The position numbers and the translations under genes were made by a program. Of a stretch of DNA of 58,214 nucleotides, positions 1 to 8,756 are shown piece after piece. Position 1 is the first letter of the stretch, and every line of letters starts with the position of its first letter. The notes beneath the pieces are model-generated. The model had not been told where the DNA came from and ran no database searches. It saw only the letters and a list, made by a program, of their open reading frames with translations. The DNA comes from Candidatus Amarolinea dominans (GTDB taxonomy: Bacteria; Chloroflexota; Anaerolineae; SSC4; Amarolineaceae): assembly GCA_016719785.1 (NCBI GenBank), contig JADJYJ010000024.1, positions 1-58,214 on the forward strand. Reading direction: 5' to 3'.

Positions 1-3000
1 TCCACTGGTCGCCCGGACAAACGGTGGCGCCCTTTTGCACCTGGTCCCAGATGTCACGATGACCCACCACGCCGGTGACCGGGATACTGTTCTCGAACTT
101 CGGCTGCAGTGGGACGCTGTACTTCTGCATCAGCCAGGCGATCAACTGCGTGGCGCTGGCGAGCTGGGCGGCTGTCGGTTCCTGCTTCTCTGGCGGGTGC
201 GGTTTGCCCTGCAGATCGGTGCGCATGAAGCGGCCAATCAGGCTGACCGCCACCGTGTAACTGTTCGGTTCGCCGCCCACCTGGTTCGAACGGATGTCAT
301 CGGGCTGGCAGTGATAGATGACGCCGTCGGGCGCCACGATGTAGTGATAGCCGACGCCGGGCCACGGCGCCTTGATGACCTGGTCGCCCTTCTTGCGTTC
401 GCCGAAGACGTGGTAATGCGCAATGGTCTCCACGGTGTGCGTCAGCGGGGTGTCGGTGTGATGCACCGCGATCATCGTGATCGGCCGCGTGCGCGTCGTG
501 TAGGGCGGCAGGGTGGGGTGCGTAGCCAGCTTGCCGATCATGTCCACGATCGCGGGCTGCGGCACACCGGCCGGCTGACCCGCCCGCAGCCGGGCGATCT
601 CGGCCTCCAACGCCGCGATGCGGCTGCGCAACTGCGTCACCGTGACCTCGCCGGCGGCGACCGCATCACGCAGGTTCGTCACCTGCGCCTGCAGATCGGC
701 CACCTGGCCGCCCGCGCTGCGCAAACGCGCCACCTCGGCCTGCGCCTGCACCAGCGCGCTCTTCAGGTCATCGCGCTCCTGCGTCAGCCCGCTGATCTGG
801 CCGCGCAACTGCGCGACCAGCGCGCTGTCGTCGGCGCCCCCGTCGTCCGGCGGCGCTTTGGCCCGCTCGGCCTCCACGGCCGCCAGCAGGGTGTGCTTGA
901 AAGCGGCGCCGCTCAGCCATTGTGCGCCGGGCGAGGGAGCGCTCTTCTCCACTTCCCGGCGGCCGATGACCGCCTCGACGCCCAATTGGCAGGTTGACAA
1001 CAGCCAGGCGATCAGGCGGGCCGCGGCGTTCAACTGCTCCGCGGGCGGTGCAACCGTCGTAAAATCGCCGGCCAGGGCCACGGCCACGCTGTCGGCGTTC
1101 GCGGCCGGCTGATCGGTCTGCTCGGTGATCGTCTCCAGCGGCTGCGTCGCGTAGATCGTGCCGTTGCTGCTGATCAGGAAATGATAGGTGATGCCGGGCC
1201 GGTTCTTGCCTACTACCTGCGCCTCGGCCACGCGCTGCGGCGTGACCGTGCCCGGAGTCACCGTGTGATGCACGACGATGCGCTTGATGTCGCTCAGCGG
1301 CCGGGTCGGGTAACGCTTGACCTCATGCTGTTTCAACGGCCCAGGATCCTTGATCTCCGGCTTGACCACGCCTGGCGCCGGCGCTCCGCCCTGCAGTCGC
1401 CGCACCTGTTCAGTCAGATCGGCGATTTGCAGCTCCTTCTGCGCCACAGCGGTGCGCAGACCGACGATGTCCTGCTCCTTCTGCGCCAGCGCGTCGCGCA
1501 GGCCGGCCAGCGCCGTCTCTTTCTGCTTCAGCGCGTCACTCAGACCGTTATTATCCAGTTCCTTCTGCGCTAGCGCGGTGCGCAGGGTCTGCGTCTCCTG
1601 CTCGAGCTGCGTGGCGGCGACCTGCAACTTGCCGAGCTGGGCCGTCAGTTCATCCACGCGCTGGCGCAGTACCGCCAACTCGGTGTCGTCCGGCTGCGGC
1701 TGTTTGTTCAGCCAGGTCTGCACATCGGTCAGCAGGCGCTCACGGTAGCGGGCGCCGGTGTTCCATTGGTTACCGGGCGAGGGAGCGATCTTCTCCACTT
1801 CCCGGCGGCCGATGACCGCCTCGACGCTCAATTGGCAGGTAACGAGCAGCCAGGCGACCAGGTGGGCGGCGCTGGCAAGCTGCGCTTCGGTGGGCACTTC
1901 CGTCGTGAAATTGCCGCCCAACGCCACCGCCACACTGTCAGCGTTGAGATCGGGTTTGCCCGCCTCCACGACGGCCTCCAGCGGCTGCGTCCAGTAGATC
2001 GTGCCATCCGTGTTGATGAGGAAATGGTAGGTGATGCCCAACTTGCCGGTGCGGATCAGGGATTTGGCAATAGTCACGGGAGAGGTGTCGCCGGCAATCC
2101 CGGTGTGGTGAATCACGATGCGGCGGATCGCGCCTGCGTCACGGGTGGGATAAGGCGCGGTCTGTGGCAGGCTTCCGCGCAGGTCTTGCAGGTCCGGCTG
2201 CGGCACTGCGCCCGGCGGCAGGGCCAGCAGCGCTTCCAGGCTGCTCACGCTGCGGGTCAGGGCATCGGCCTCCGCGGCTGCGGCGGTCACGTCGCCGGCG
2301 CGCTTGCCCAGGTCTGCAATGCGGGCCACGAGCGGGCCGGACACCGCGGCGCCCGCGGCGAGCGCCTTCTGCAGATCGGCCAGCAATTTGGCCACCTGCG
2401 TCTCCAGATCGCCCAGGCGCTTGCGCAGCGCCGCGAAGGGATCGTCCACCACCACCGCCCGCTGCGGCCACTTGAAGCCGGCGCCCAGGGCCTGCCTGAA
2501 ATCGTCTTTGGCACCGTTCTTGTCTTCGATCACGAAACGGTCATCATGCGACCACCGATAGAGCACCAACGCGCGGATCACCTGGTTGCCCGGGTTCTGA
2601 TTCCAGCCGTTGATGTCCTCGTACGCGCGGCGAATCCAGCCGGTGTTGCGGTCTTCCCACGGCCCGTTGTAGTTAGTTTCGGTGATGTAGCACGGCAGGG
2701 AGCGCATGGACGCGGGCACCACGCGCAGGAAATCCTGGTAGGTGGCAAACTGCTTGCTGTAGCGGTTGTACGGCGGGTCCATCGTTTCAGTGCTGGTGAT
2801 GATCGCCGGATCGGGGCTGCGGCTATAGGTGTGCAGGGTGAAGCCGTCGCACTCGCCGGCCACCAGCTTGAGCACCTCCTCGAAATACTTGACCCAGTCG
2901 CCGGTATGCTCATTCCAGGGCGCTACGGCCCCCACCAACACCTGTGCGCCGGGGTCCACTGCATGGATGGCATTGCGGCAGAGGCGGTAGCAGCGTGCGT

Positions 3001-3382
3001 ACAGCGCCGGCGTGATCTTTTCATCCGGCTCCGGCGACTTGGGCTGCTCCTCGCGCATGTTCGTCTCGTTGCCGATGATCCAGATGCGGCAGCCCGGCGA
3101 GTTACGCACGAAATTGGCGCAGCGCCTGGCGAAGTCCTCGTAGCGCGAGGAGTGGGGGATGGTGCTGGTGGGGGGGTAGCCGTAGTTCAGGCGCACGATC
3201 ACGCCCAGGCCGCGGCCGGAGAGGTTGGCGTAATTGGGATTGCCGCCGTGATCGTTCGGATCGGCCTCGATCTTCTCGGAAATGACCACCCACCCTGGCG
3301 TACTCGCATCGAGCATCAACTGCTCACCGCCGGGATCGTGTAGTCCGTACAGGTACTCGGAGTCGAACATGGGACGTGGCAT
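1..3382 (-). CDS. GH-A-like barrel plus triple amidase_2 protein (5' part, runs off window)
   Basis: Open reading frame of about 1127 codons on the minus strand that leaves the window at base 1, so the C-terminus is missing. The ATG at 3382 is preceded by GGAGG with 8 nt spacing. Residues 1 to about 300 resemble a clan GH-A TIM barrel, with IGNE (E106) and ITETN (E235) where acid/base and nucleophile would lie. Three N-acetylmuramoyl-L-alanine amidase (amidase_2/PGRP) domains follow near residues 420-560, 700-840 and 965 onward, separated by heptad-like coiled-coil stretches. All three keep the HHT motif. Domain 3 has GHRD and CPG, the usual second and third zinc ligands; domains 1 and 2 read GRRE and SPG instead. 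No signal peptide is visible. The role is unknown: cell-wall binding or remodelling, or a phage/tailocin-like lysin, are possible. Confidence 0.75.
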   Translation of the reverse strand, partial: MPRPMFDSEYLYGLHDPGGEQLMLDASTPGWVVISEKIEADPNDHGGNPNYANLSGRGLGVIVRLNYGYPPTSTIPHSSRYEDFARRCANFVRNSPGCRIWIIGNETNMREEQPKSPEPDEKITPALYARCYRLCRNAIHAVDPGAQVLVGAVAPWNEHTGDWVKYFEEVLKLVAGECDGFTLHTYSRSPDPAIITSTETMDPPYNRYSKQFATYQDFLRVVPASMRSLPCYITETNYNGPWEDRNTGWIRRAYEDINGWNQNPGNQVIRALVLYRWSHDDRFVIEDKNGAKDDFRQALGAGFKWPQRAVVVDDPFAALRKRLGDLETQVAKLLADLQKALAAGAAVSGPLVARIADLGKRAGDVTAAAAEADALTRSVSSLEALLALPPGAVPQPDLQDLRGSLPQTAPYPTRDAGAIRRIVIHHTGIAGDTSPVTIAKSLIRTGKLGITYHFLINTDGTIYWTQPLEAVVEAGKPDLNADSVAVALGGNFTTEVPTEAQLASAAHLVAWLLVTCQLSVEAVIGRREVEKIAPSPGNQWNTGARYRERLLTDVQTWLNKQPQPDDTELAVLRQRVDELTAQLGKLQVAATQLEQETQTLRTALAQKELDNNGLSDALKQKETALAGLRDALAQKEQDIVGLRTAVAQKELQIADLTEQVRRLQGGAPAPGVVKPEIKDPGPLKQHEVKRYPTRPLSDIKRIVVHHTVTPGTVTPQRVAEAQVVGKNRPGITYHFLISSNGTIYATQPLETITEQTDQPAANADSVAVALAGDFTTVAPPAEQLNAAARLIAWLLSTCQLGVEAVIGRREVEKSAPSPGAQWLSGAAFKHTLLAAVEAERAKAPPDDGGADDSALVAQLRGQISGLTQERDDLKSALVQAQAEVARLRSAGGQVADLQAQVTNLRDAVAAGEVTVTQLRSRIAALEAEIARLRAGQPAGVPQPAIVDMIGKLATHPTLPPYTTRTRPITMIAVHHTDTPLTHTVETIAHYHVFGERKKGDQVIKAPWPGVGYHYIVAPDGVIYHCQPDDIRSNQVGGEPNSYTVAVSLIGRFMRTDLQGKPHPPEKQEPTAAQLASATQLIAWLMQKYSVPLQPKFENSIPVTGVVGHRDIWDQVQKGATVCPGDQW

Positions 3383-3404
3383 CAGTGAAACCTCCGGGAT
3401 CGAG

Positions 3405-3467
3405 AGTGCAAAGTGCAAAGTGCAAAGTGCAAAGTGCAAAGCGCAGAGTGCAAAGTGCAAAGTGCAG
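3405..3467. repeat. heptamer tandem repeat AGTGCAA
   Basis: Nine consecutive 7-bp units in the 358-bp gap between the amidase gene and smc. Eight read AGTGCAA or differ only at the last base; the sixth is AGCGCAG. It lies just upstream of the amidase start, so copy-number change could alter that gene's leader. The rest of the gap holds short GAGA/ATCAGGGA-type repeats near 3585-3620 and the smc promoter. Confidence 0.9.
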
Positions 3468-3646
3468 CGTATTGAGTTCGGTTGCTGTTTGTTCGGGTAG
3501 GGCTTCGTGTGCGGTTGTTGTTTTGAGCCGCCTGCATTATACGCCCCCCACGCCATTGAGCAAATCCCGCTCCCCGGTCTCCAGAGAGAGATCAGGGATT
3601 AGAGACCAGAGATCGGGTGTGTGGAAGGCGAGAGTTCTGCCGTTTT

Positions 3647-3674
3647 TTGCCATTCCTCTTGCCAGTGTTAGAAT
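3647..3674 (+). promoter_or_regulatory. sigma70-type promoter of smc
   Basis: TTGCCA (3647-3652), 16-nt spacer, TAGAAT (3669-3674). Transcription would start near 3681, giving a leader of about 60 nt before the smc ATG. Confidence 0.55.
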
Positions 3675-3740
3675 GCATTCTGCTGCCCGTCTCAGCACGG
3701 AGAGACGAGTTGACGCCCGATAAGGATCGAATGGAGATTC

Positions 3741-6700
3741 ATGCGCCTCAAGCAACTTGAACTGCAAGGCTACAAATCGTTCGCCAATCGTACTGAGTTC
3801 GTCTTCGACCGCGGCGTGACCGCGGTCATCGGCCCCAATGGCTCCGGTAAATCGAATGTGGCTGACGCGGTGCGCTGGGTGCTCGGCGAGCAGAGCTTCA
3901 ACCTGCTGCGCGGCAAGAAGACCGAAGACATGATCTTCTCCGGCAGTGATCAGCGCGCCCGCCTGGGCATGGCGGAGGTGCGCCTGACCCTGGACAACAG
4001 CGATGGCTCGCTGCCGCTCGACTTCGCTGAAGTGACCATCACGCGTCGCGCCTTCCGCTCTGGTGAAAACGAATATCTGCTCAACGGCAACCGCGTGCGC
4101 CTCAAGGACATTGCCGAGCTGCTCGGCCGCTCCGGTCTCAGCCGACGCACCTACACCGTCATCGGCCAGGGCCTGGTGGATCAAGTGCTCTCCCAGCGGC
4201 CCGATGAGCGCCGCGCGCTGTTCGAGGAGGCTTCGGGTATCACCGGCCAGCAGGCCAAGCGCGACGAAGCCCTGCGCCGCCTGGACGACACGAAGGTCAA
4301 CCTACAGCGGGTGCAGGACCTGCTGCAGGAACTGACCCCGCGCTTGCGCCACCTCAAACTGGCCGCGGACAAGGCCAACCAGGCCAGGCAGCTCCAGGCC
4401 GACCTGCACGCGCTGCTGCGCACCTGGTACGGCTACCGCTGGCATACGCTGCTGGGCGAGGTTGAACGCGCCCAGCAGGGCGAGCGCAGCGCCGCTGACC
4501 TGCAACGCCAGTTCCAGGCCGACCTGGCCCGCCTGGAAGCGGATCTGCAGGCGCAGCGCGCTCGCCATGCTGATCTGCGCCAGCACCTGGGCGATTGGCA
4601 CCGCGCAGCCAGCGCGCTGCACCGCCAGGCCGAGACGACCCAACGCGAACTGGCGGTCAACGAAGAGCGTCAGCGCCAACTGCTGGGTCGTCAACGCGAC
4701 ACCGCGCTCGAGGTGGAAAATTTGCAGGCGCAGGAATCTGTGGCCCAGGAACGGCTGCAGGCCCTGCTGGCGGCCGTGACCACTCACCGTGAAGCCGCGA
4801 CGGCACGGCAGGCCGCGGTGCGCCAGGCAGAAGAGGCCCTGGCCGCACGCCAGGCTGACCGTCGTGTCCGCCAGCAGGCGCTGGAGCAGGTGCAGGCCGA
4901 AGCCAACCGCCTGCTCTCTGCCCAACAGGCCGCACGTGCGCAGATGACGCAGATTGGCGAACGTCAGGCTGCGTTGCAGAAAAAGCAGTCCGAACACGCC
5001 GGCGCCATCGCCGTTGCGCGCCAGACCGCGGCCACCCTGGCGCAGCGTGTTGGTCTCCTGGAGGCCGAACAGGCGGCTGCACAGGCCGAAATTCAACGTC
5101 TGGGCAACCTGGGCGCCGAGCAGGCAGCCCTGGCCGAGCAAACTGAGGGTGAGCGCCGCCAACTGGCCGCCGCGCTGAACGATGTCAGCCGTGAAAGCGC
5201 CAGCTTGCAGGGCCGTTTCGAGGTGCTGACGCGTTTACGCAGCGAAGGCGCGGGCTTTGCCGCGGGCACGCGGGCCGTATTGGCCGATCTGTCCAGCCCG
5301 CGGCCACAGCTTCCGGCCGGCATCCTGGGCACAGTCGCCTCATTGATCCGGGTGCCCAGTCATCTGGAGACCGCGCTCGAAGTCGCCCTGGGCGGTCAAC
5401 TGCAGGACATCGTGGTAGAAACCTGGGCAGTGGCCGAGGCTGCCATCGCGTTTCTCAAACGCACCGACAGCGGGCGCGCCACCTTCCTGCCCCTGGACAC
5501 GATCCGGCCCGCGCCGCCCATTCCTGTGCCGCGTGGCGCGGGGGTGCTCGGCGTCGCGGCCGACCTGGTGGAGGCCGCGCCGCGCCTGGCGCCGGTGGTC
5601 GCTTACCTGCTCAATCGCGTCGTCGTCACCGAAGACCTGGCCGCGGCGCGGCGCGTGCGCCAGGGGCTGGGCAGCGGCCCGCAGCCAACGTTGGCGACGC
5701 TGGAAGGCGACCTGGTGCGGCCCGGCGGCAGTGTCAGCGGCGGCAGCTCAGCGCGCAATCGCCAGGATGGCTCAGTGCTGGCGCGCGAACGCGAGTGGCG
5801 TGAGATGCCCGCGGCTATCGAGGCGTCGAAGGCGCGCAGCCGCCAAGTCGAGTCCCAGGTGCGCCAGGCGGAACAGAAGCGCCAGGCCGCGCTCGACAGC
5901 CAGCGTCAACTGCGCAGCGTGCAGACACGGCAGGAACAACAGGCCGCGACCGGTCGTGAGGCGCTCAACCAGGTGCAGCGCGACCTGGATCGTCAGCGCC
6001 AGGCCGAACGTTGGCACACCGATCTGGCGCGGCAGGCGGCCGAGGAAAGCGTCACCCTGGCCGCGCGGATCAGCGCGCTGCAAGCCACCCTGACCCAGCA
6101 CGACGCCCAGCAGGCGGCCAGCCAGGACGCCATCGGCGCCGCGCGGCAATCGCTGGCCGCGCTCGCAGCTGATGATCTCGATCAGGCGCTGGCCGCGGCA
6201 CGCGCCGCCCTGGCAAACGCGCAGGCGCAGGTTTCCACGCAGGCCGCGCTGGGGCAGCAGGCGCAGATGGCGCGTGAACAGGCTGTCGCGCAAGCCGCGG
6301 CCCGTCGCGCTCGCGCCGCGGAGTGGCAGGCCGAGCTGGAGCGCCTGGGCGCGCACGTGCGCGAGTTGACCAGCCAGGATGGCCGGCTGGCCGGCCAGAT
6401 CAAGACCTATCAGGATCAGATCGAACCGGCCGAGGCTGAACTGGCAAAGGTGGAAGCGACGCAAACGCAGCAGGAAAACGTGGCCAACCGGGCGCGCCAG
6501 CAGGTACGCAGCGCCGAGGTGCAGTTGAACCAGGCCCGCCTGGAGTTGGAACGACGCCAGGACACGCTGGCGCGCCTGCGTCGCGACATCGAGCACGATT
6601 TTGGCCTGGTGCAGTTGGAGCAGAGCGAGGAGCTGGCCGAGCAGCCGCCGCTGCCGTTGGGCGCGCTGGTCGAAACCCTGCCGGTGGTGGAAACTCCGCC

Positions 6701-7394
6701 GGAGGGGCTGGAAGCCGAGGTGCAGCGCCTGCGTCAGCAGTTGACCCGCCTGGGCAACATCAACCCCGACGCACCGACCGAGTATCAGGAAGCGGCCGGC
6801 CGCCATACCTTCCTGGTCGAGCAGGTGGCCGACCTGGAAAAAGGGGCACACGGGCTGCACGAGGTCATCGCCGAACTGGAGAAGGTGATGGAGCGGGAGT
6901 TCCGCAAGACCTTTCGGGCCATTGCCGAGCGCTTCAAGGAATACTTCAGCATGCTCTTTGGCGGCGGCAGTGCGCGTCTCAGCCTGACCGATGGCGACAG
7001 TCTGGCCACGACCGGCATCGAGATCATCGCCCGGCCGCCGGGCAAGCGGCCGCAGAGCCTGGCCCTGCTCTCCGGCGGCGAACGTGCGCTGACCGCGGCC
7101 GCGCTCATCTTCAGCGTGCTCAGCGTCAGCCCGCCGCCGTTCTGCATTCTCGATGAGGTGGATGCGGCCCTGGACGAGGCCAACGTGGGGCGTTTTCGGG
7201 ATGCGCTCGGCCGCCTGGCGCGTGACACTCAGTTCATCGTCATCACGCACAACCGCGGCACGGTGGAAGCCGCGCGGACCATCTACGGCGTCTCCATGAG
7301 CACGGACAATGCCTCGCAGGTGTTGTCGCTGCGCCTGGAAGAGGTGCCCGGTGATGCTGACGAGCGCAAGGTTGAAGCGGGCCGTGCGGGGTAA
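3741..7394 (+). CDS. smc: chromosome segregation protein SMC
   Basis: A 1217-residue SMC ATPase of normal full length that, with ScpA/ScpB, forms the bacterial condensin that compacts and separates chromosomes. The Walker A GPNGSGKS is at residues 31-38. Long Gln/Ala/Arg-rich coiled-coil arms run from about 170 to 500 and 680 to 1000. The hinge spans about 525-660 and ends in GGSVSGGS. The signature LSGGERALTAAA is near 1110 and the Walker B ILDEVDAALDE near 1135. The ATG at 3741 follows GGAG and gives the typical MRLKQLELQGYKSFA start. The 3' end overlaps the next gene by 41 bp, suggesting translational coupling. scpA and scpB are not in the window. Confidence 0.97.
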   Translation: MRLKQLELQGYKSFANRTEFVFDRGVTAVIGPNGSGKSNVADAVRWVLGEQSFNLLRGKKTEDMIFSGSDQRARLGMAEVRLTLDNSDGSLPLDFAEVTITRRAFRSGENEYLLNGNRVRLKDIAELLGRSGLSRRTYTVIGQGLVDQVLSQRPDERRALFEEASGITGQQAKRDEALRRLDDTKVNLQRVQDLLQELTPRLRHLKLAADKANQARQLQADLHALLRTWYGYRWHTLLGEVERAQQGERSAADLQRQFQADLARLEADLQAQRARHADLRQHLGDWHRAASALHRQAETTQRELAVNEERQRQLLGRQRDTALEVENLQAQESVAQERLQALLAAVTTHREAATARQAAVRQAEEALAARQADRRVRQQALEQVQAEANRLLSAQQAARAQMTQIGERQAALQKKQSEHAGAIAVARQTAATLAQRVGLLEAEQAAAQAEIQRLGNLGAEQAALAEQTEGERRQLAAALNDVSRESASLQGRFEVLTRLRSEGAGFAAGTRAVLADLSSPRPQLPAGILGTVASLIRVPSHLETALEVALGGQLQDIVVETWAVAEAAIAFLKRTDSGRATFLPLDTIRPAPPIPVPRGAGVLGVAADLVEAAPRLAPVVAYLLNRVVVTEDLAAARRVRQGLGSGPQPTLATLEGDLVRPGGSVSGGSSARNRQDGSVLAREREWREMPAAIEASKARSRQVESQVRQAEQKRQAALDSQRQLRSVQTRQEQQAATGREALNQVQRDLDRQRQAERWHTDLARQAAEESVTLAARISALQATLTQHDAQQAASQDAIGAARQSLAALAADDLDQALAAARAALANAQAQVSTQAALGQQAQMAREQAVAQAAARRARAAEWQAELERLGAHVRELTSQDGRLAGQIKTYQDQIEPAEAELAKVEATQTQQENVANRARQQVRSAEVQLNQARLELERRQDTLARLRRDIEHDFGLVQLEQSEELAEQPPLPLGALVETLPVVETPPEGLEAEVQRLRQQLTRLGNINPDAPTEYQEAAGRHTFLVEQVADLEKGAHGLHEVIAELEKVMEREFRKTFRAIAERFKEYFSMLFGGGSARLSLTDGDSLATTGIEIIARPPGKRPQSLALLSGGERALTAAALIFSVLSVSPPPFCILDEVDAALDEANVGRFRDALGRLARDTQFIVITHNRGTVEAARTIYGVSMSTDNASQVLSLRLEEVPGDADERKVEAGRAG

Positions 7395-8253
7395 GTCCTG
7401 GGCTGCGCCCGCGCTCATCGCCAGTGTGTTCTTCTGGTCCGCCAGTTTTACCTGGTCCAAGCTGGCCTTGCAGGAGGTGAACCCGTGGAGCCTGGCCTTC
7501 TGGCGCTGGCTGATCGCGGCCCTGTTCTTCGCCGCCTATCTGCCGTTGAGCGGACAGGGGCCGCAGGTGCGTCTGGCGCTGCGGCGAGATGGCGGACGCC
7601 TGCTCCTGCTCAGCCTGCTCGGCGTCAGCCTGCTCTACGGCCTGCAGAACATCGGCCTGACCCGCACCAGCGCCATCCACAGCAGCCTCATCATGAACGC
7701 GATCGGCCTTTTCACCGCGCTGCTCGGCGTCTTCTGGCTGGGCGAGCGACTGGGCCGCCGCGGCTGGCTGGGCCTGGCGCTGGCGTTCGGCGGGGTGATT
7801 CTCATCGTCTGGCAGGGCGCCGCGCCCGCGGCTGGCGTCAGCACCCTGGCGGGCGACCTGATCACGCTGGCAGCCGCGCTGTGCGCCGCGCTCTATTCCA
7901 TCTACGGCAAGCCGCTGGTCGGCCGTACGCCGCCGGCCGTCATGACCGGGTTGGTCGCCGGCTTTGGCGCCCTCTTCTTGCTGCCGGTCGCCGCCTGGCA
8001 AGGGCTGACCATCCCCGCCCAGCCAGGCACATGGCTGCTGCTGCTGGCCCTCGGCATCGGCAGCAGCGCGCTCGCCAACCTGGCCTGGTGGCAGATCCTG
8101 GCCCGTATGGACGCCAGCCGCGCCGGCATCTTCCTCTTCCTCATCCCCGTCATCGCCAGCCTGATCGCGGTCATCACCCTGGGCGAAAGCCTGGGCGGCC
8201 AAACCCTCGCCGGCGCCGCGCTCGTGTTGGGTGGGCTGTACCTGGCGCGGTAG
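7354..8253 (+). CDS. EamA/DMT-superfamily transporter
   Basis: A 299-residue inner-membrane protein of the drug/metabolite transporter family with about ten hydrophobic helices in two homologous EamA halves (roughly residues 20-150 and 160-295). The substrate cannot be read from sequence; members export amino acids, nucleobases or other metabolites. The ATG at 7354 is preceded by GGAAGAGG and lies inside the smc 3' end. The reading frame extends further upstream, but that part overlaps smc more deeply and encodes a Cys/Arg-rich peptide typical of an out-of-frame reading. Confidence 0.88.
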   Translation: MLTSARLKRAVRGKSWAAPALIASVFFWSASFTWSKLALQEVNPWSLAFWRWLIAALFFAAYLPLSGQGPQVRLALRRDGGRLLLLSLLGVSLLYGLQNIGLTRTSAIHSSLIMNAIGLFTALLGVFWLGERLGRRGWLGLALAFGGVILIVWQGAAPAAGVSTLAGDLITLAAALCAALYSIYGKPLVGRTPPAVMTGLVAGFGALFLLPVAAWQGLTIPAQPGTWLLLLALGIGSSALANLAWWQILARMDASRAGIFLFLIPVIASLIAVITLGESLGGQTLAGAALVLGGLYLAR

Positions 8254-8553
8254 TTCCAAATGTAGCCATCCATGTGACTGGCCAGCGCCAGGCCGTCCTG
8301 GTGGGCGCGACGCGTCCCGTAGGGACACCTGACCTTAGCCATCATCGCACGAGCCGTATCCGTCCCGTAGGGACACCTGACCTTAGCGACGGATTGCGCT
8401 CGGGGCGGCCTCATTCAATCGTCCCTACGGGACGACGGGTGTGGGGGGGCATCGCTCGCTCAAGTCAAGGTGCCCCTACGGGGCGACGGGTGTGGGGGGC
8501 ATCGCTCGCTCAAGTCAAGGTGCCCCTACGGGGCGCCGCATTTCCAAATGTAG
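8254..8553. repeat. intergenic short-repeat block
   Basis: A 503-bp gap (8254-8756) without a convincing gene. A 27-bp direct repeat containing the palindrome GTCCC-GTA-GGGAC occurs at 8313-8339 and 8361-8387. A roughly 51-bp unit with GCATCGCTCGCTCAAGTC and CCCCTACGGGGC follows twice in tandem (about 8449-8550). The block is bracketed by TTCCAAATGTAGC-like words at about 8254-8266 and 8541-8553. A related word occurs near 18300, and its inverse near 18425. Confidence 0.8.
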
Positions 8554-8664
8554 CTTTCCAACGCCCACAATCCCTCTTGCTGCCCACCTATCTCGGGGAT
8601 TTTGGGCCAAAACCGCCCGAACGAGGAGCGCAGGCCCATTTACGGGCAGCCATTCCGTTCACAT

Positions 8665-8699
8665 TTGGCGATCAGCAAATTTATCCTTATAATAAGGAT
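8665..8699 (+). promoter_or_regulatory. promoter with overlapping palindrome, CHAT/NACHT operon
   Basis: TTGGCG (8665-8670), 17-nt spacer and a perfect TATAAT (8688-8693). The 17-bp palindrome ATCCTTAT-A-ATAAGGAT (8683-8699) is centred on the -10 box, where a repressor dimer would block polymerase. The first start codon is at 8757. No regulator gene is adjacent, so the operator role is inferred. Confidence 0.55.
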
Positions 8700-8756
8700 G
8701 AATTCCCAGAAAAGTAGTCGTCATGAACGGACAATTAGCCGATACGAGGCGCCTCT

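Noticed and set aside
1766..3343. 525-codon open frame on the plus strand
   Set aside because: Shadow of the minus-strand barrel/amidase gene, which shows GH and amidase motifs.
5772..7460. 562-codon open frame on the minus strand in smc
   Set aside because: Antisense shadow of the GC-rich SMC coiled coil and ATPase; no domain signals.
8313..8550. short palindromic repeats considered as CRISPR
   Set aside because: Only two copies of each unit, no equal-length unique spacers, no cas genes.
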